This document shows, piece by piece, positions 60,475 through 64,000 of a stretch of DNA of 64,000 bases. Made by a program: the position numbers and the translations under genes. The stretch's first letter is position 1. Every line of letters starts with the position of its first letter. Origin of the DNA: Prunella strophiata (taxonomy: Eukaryota; Chordata; Aves; Passeriformes; Prunellidae); the NCBI GenBank assembly GCA_036583965.1, contig JAZBQD010000014.1, positions 64,262,395-64,326,394 on the forward strand. Direction: 5' to 3'. The notes beneath the pieces are model-generated. The model searched no databases and was not told the DNA's origin. It saw only the letters and a program-made list of their open reading frames with translations.

Positions 60475-60631
60475 TAATTTTCATTAAGTTTTATAGTAAA
60501 TAGTGGAGAGAGAAATCTTAGATGTTTATTCCTTAATTGATTTTATAGGCTATGTAGTCACAGGAATAATAATTAATTAAACAGATATATCATATAAGGT
60601 CAGTAACCATTTTTATCAGTTGAAACTAAAG
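60475..60631 (+). repeat. unclassified dispersed repeat, copy 2
   Basis: This is the second copy of the repeat at 57351-57501, in direct orientation, starting 3,124 bp further on. It has a short insertion (GATGTTTA-like, relative to copy 1) after AAATCTTA. Beyond ACTAAAG the copies share nothing, and their left flanks are also unrelated. Two unrelated flanks argue for two insertions of one element rather than a simple segmental duplication. Confidence 0.9.
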
Positions 60632-63600
60632 CAATTAATAACAATAATTTAAATAAGTAAGATAATCACGTGTGACAAAATTCTGCCACCATTGCTCACA
60701 TGGATTAGTGTCATTTCCCTTAGGAATCATATTACTATGTGACCAGCTACACTACACTTTTTCCCTGTTCTGCATTATCCTTGTTGGCAAAAACCAAGAG
60801 AATATTCAATCACTTTTGATGTACAAATTCAAGCACCTCTGTGCTGTACTGCAGGATTTTAGAAACAGCTACCTCTACCTCTTGGAATCCTGTGGGAGAC
60901 AACAGGTTCAAATATAAGAAAGCTGAGGAGATGCCCTAACTGAAGATCTTTGTCTCTTTAATTGTATAAATTTGTAAAAAGTGAGAAATGTGAGAAGAGC
61001 TGTAAAGATTCAGCTGCTTATAAAAAATGATGAGTTATAGAGCTCACATAAAAAAAAGAAAAAAATAGTGTATGAGATTCTTAATGCCTTCTATTTCTGC
61101 TGCCTCTGCAGTGAAAACCAGACTTCAGTTCCCACCTGGATATGAGGAATGTGACAGGAGCTCAGTCCCATGGACCTCTGGTCAGAGGCAACATCTGTAA
61201 GCAGAATTTCTAGCTACTTATTCTGAGTGCTTAGCTATTCATTCCTGGTTTTCAAGGTGAAAATAATTTTTGTTTAAAGTAGGGTCATTTTCCAAGGATA
61301 GTGCTTGAACAAATCCCAGCACTTCAGAACTTGTACTGTGTCTCTACTCCATAAAGAACCATGGTCTCTGAGGAATGAAGACCAACCTAGAGCTGTGTTT
61401 CAAAATGTATACTGTGAAGAATGATGCATTAATATAAAGTACTCCCTGCACAGTTAATATCATTACAAACACACTGAGATTGCCAGGTTTGCTGCTTAAA
61501 GCTGAAATGTTCTCACCTAAATCACCTCATTTTCATTACATTTCTGCTTGTTGACAAGCTTTGTTGAAGAAGTCATTTCATACCTTGAAAGGAAGACATT
61601 GTAGCAGAGTTCAGAAATAGCTTATAAATAAGATACTGAAGTGCCTCTGCAACAGTAAAATCGAGGTTATTAAAGCAAAGTTCTGTAAGCAAAAAAAAAA
61701 AAAAAATTGTAAAAAAAAAAAAAAAAACCAAAAACAAACAAACAAAAAAACATATCTTGTATCCAGACGTGCTCAAAATGTGTCAAGAATTACTATTGTG
61801 GGCATATTATACAACTTGGCTGTTATGTGTTTAAACTCAAGAAAAGAGAGAGAGACTCTGAGAATGAGAAGTGAATAAGAGCTTCACATTCTTTTGGGGT
61901 ACATCAACCCAAAGTCACGAGACATCTGAGAATGTTCACACACACACAGAGCCTGCCCCAAAATTACTGCTTTGCAAAGTCCAACTGCCATGTTAGAAAA
62001 CACCACGATGAGAACTGCAATCCTTGTGCAGACTTCCTAGTGGCTTTTGGAAAATGTGTGTGTTAGGGAGACCAGAACCTCTCTGTAGCTCCTCAGGGTC
62101 CTCACAAAGAATTGTGGTTTACTTCTCTACTTGTGCAGAGCCCTTTGGTGCATGCAATGAAGATCTCCTCAGCTCTTGCTGCATCTTGTCCCAGGTTCTC
62201 AGCAGCAAAGAGAGTTAAACACAGTATGACATTTCACAGAATGTGGTGCAGTGCTTCCTCAACTCCCAGCCTGCTGTCCGCTGAAATGATGAACTTCCCA
62301 CGCCTACCCCAAAATCCGCTGACATGAATTCTTTCTGAGAGATATTTGTACCACCTCCTCCATCCTGTTCTTGTCTTTATATGTGGTGGTGAACAGGCTA
62401 GACTTGCCTGCTTCACTCTGCAGATCAGCAGCTACAGAGTCTGCCTCTAACAACTCTGAGGCACTCTAATTAAACTTACATAAGTGTTTTCAAGATCACT
62501 TTACCAAACAGTCACAGTTTTCTCAGTTGCAATTTCTATTGTGTCTACAGCACAGCACAACTAAACTCGGCATCATGCAGGTTTTGTTCCAGCTGCAGCT
62601 CTCTGGATCTGTTTAGGAGCCAGGTAAGCAGATATCAAACATTTTCAAACAGGGATTGTCACCTGAAATACACTGAGCTCCCCACTGCTGCAGTACCAGC
62701 TCTTTGCAGAAGCACTGGCTAATCAAAACTTGTTTGGATAAAACAACACTTGTAGTTACTTCTGTGAATTTCTAGAGCTGTGGATAACAAAAAGAGCTTT
62801 GGTAATCTTTTCCTGTGACTGCAGTAGAGGCACTTTGACATGACAGTATAATGTCACTGTCTGATCCACATAATCTATCCCAGCCTAATGCTGTTTTTAA
62901 TATTTAGTCACCATGCAAATGGGTAGTGACAAAATTCATCAATATAATGAATCTTGCTACTGAGACTACAGAAAATCAATCACCTTGGGTTTAATCTTTT
63001 TTCTATATTACTTTGGATATGCTATATAATAAATTACAATGTAAAGAATACTTTATAATAATTTGCAAATAGATTCCCATAGACTCAAGATTATTTATCT
63101 CTAGCACAATCCTGCCCTCAGAGCCAAGTGAGTAAAGATGATGCAGCCCATCCTTTCTTCTGCATCCAGTTCAGGGCTACCTGTGTAAGTCAAGGTTTCT
63201 GCACTACCTTGGCTCTCCCCATTTACAAGCAATCAAAAATAGCATAGTATTGTATCAAATTTTAAACCAAAGGGCTAAACATTAACTAAGTGTACACTGT
63301 GGGGTCTGGTGTGTCAAGCATTAACCTTTATTTTACATTCTTCATGTTCTCCTATTTAATAATTTCCCACCACACAAAGACATGTTATCTTAGATTTAGT
63401 GCCTGCTCTAATGTGGCAAATTAGGGAGTTTTGGACAGGTTACAGATAGAGCAATGGCTGTGTCTGAATGGGTGTGACAAGTGCATAAAAAGCTTGAAGA
63501 AACATTTGTGTATGCCAGCTTAATTGCCTATCCATTCAATTGGGATTAAGCTCTGACATTTGACCTATTTGCCTCAAGTGTTTACTCTAGAGAAAGCACA

Positions 63601-64000
63601 TCAGTGACTTATCCAGCATATACTGAACAGGAATATGTGGAGGAAAAATTCACTCATAAATAAAGTTTTACTGCAGTATTTGCAGATCTGTTGCCATGCC
63701 ACCAGCACTAAGGCAATTTTTTTATCCAGCCAGTAACTGTTACAGGATAAGTTTAGTCTGTGACTGTTGCACTTGAATGAAAATTTATTTTTAACAGTTC
63801 AGACCACAGATTTTCTACTGGTTTACCAATTAAAATGCTAATTACATAAGTCTTTGAGGATATCTTTTTTAATACTAACATTTCATAGTATGTTATCCCC
63901 AGAGAATTCTGAAAACTGTTGTTAAAATCCTGGTACTAATTCATGCAGAATCCACTCACTATACTAATCTTCATCTGTTTTTTATAGTCTGTTTTGTATA
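60632..64000. other. unique noncoding DNA, no gene seen
   Basis: No gene is identified. Two A runs lie at 61691-61706 and 61711-61727, followed by CAAA-like units to about 61750. 62024-62416 carries 60-71 codon frames on both strands in moderately GC-rich sequence, unrecognised. The last 1.5 kb is AT-rich with no elements seen, and the window ends in it. Confidence 0.55.
61691..61750. repeat. double A-tract with CAAA-like tail
   Basis: A16, a four-base spacer (TTGT), A17, then CCAAAAACAAACAAACAAAA. It looks like an A-rich tail that has decayed and expanded, as at the 3' end of a plus-strand retroposed sequence. No retroposon body was recognised upstream. The minus-strand phenylalanine-rich frame at 61573-61776 comes from this tract. 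Confidence 0.85.

Noticed and set aside
62024..62416. Possible processed pseudogene on the minus strand
   Set aside because: Reading frames are fairly open but contain stops, and no protein family was recognised.
1..64000. CRISPR arrays, bacterial operons, origins or insertion sequences
   Set aside because: The sequence is vertebrate nuclear DNA; the regular repeats present are microsatellites and minisatellites without spacers.

Overview
The window looks like vertebrate, probably songbird (passerine), nuclear DNA. It is AT-rich and CpG-poor with no bacterial gene packing. Four CR1 (chicken repeat 1) LINE fragments identify it as bird DNA. Several long terminal repeat (LTR) segments resemble avian endogenous retroviruses as I remember them. 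The host assignment is an inference from repeat content.

I found no convincing protein-coding gene, exon chain or functional RNA gene. Apart from frames made by simple repeats, a minisatellite or CR1 sequence, the longest open frame is about 135 codons. None of the frames shows a family motif I recognise. The window is best read as intergenic desert or the inside of a very large intron.

Layout. 1-21646 is mostly unique AT-rich DNA with homopolymer runs, a 43-bp tandem duplication (9989-10074) and a perfect hairpin (15305-15330). A pentanucleotide array lies at 21647-21754. A CR1 fragment runs straight towards a GACA/GATA array at 28005-28234. 30690-31195 is a GC-rich, LTR-like block. 34931-35940 holds a GT-rich repeat, an LTR-like segment and a 12-unit, ~31-bp minisatellite. 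An ERVL-type LTR lies near 38402-39110 and the best CR1 copy at 41277-41588. A 134-bp polypyrimidine tract is at 45837-45971 and another CR1 piece at 49079-49325.

The most structured part is 56308-60631. It starts with an LTR followed by a primer-binding site for elongator tRNA-Met. The tRNA complement continues for about 50 nt, past the usual 18 nt and through the anticodon. Next come a 21-bp hairpin leading into the first copy of an unclassified ~150-bp repeat, a minus-strand CR1 abutting that copy, an LTR-like element between 13-nt direct repeats, and a second copy of the ~150-bp repeat about 3.1 kb away.

No set of genes works together here, and I did not find a new biological system. The most unusual observation is the extended tRNA-Met complement next to the LTR. 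The second is the paired unclassified repeat.
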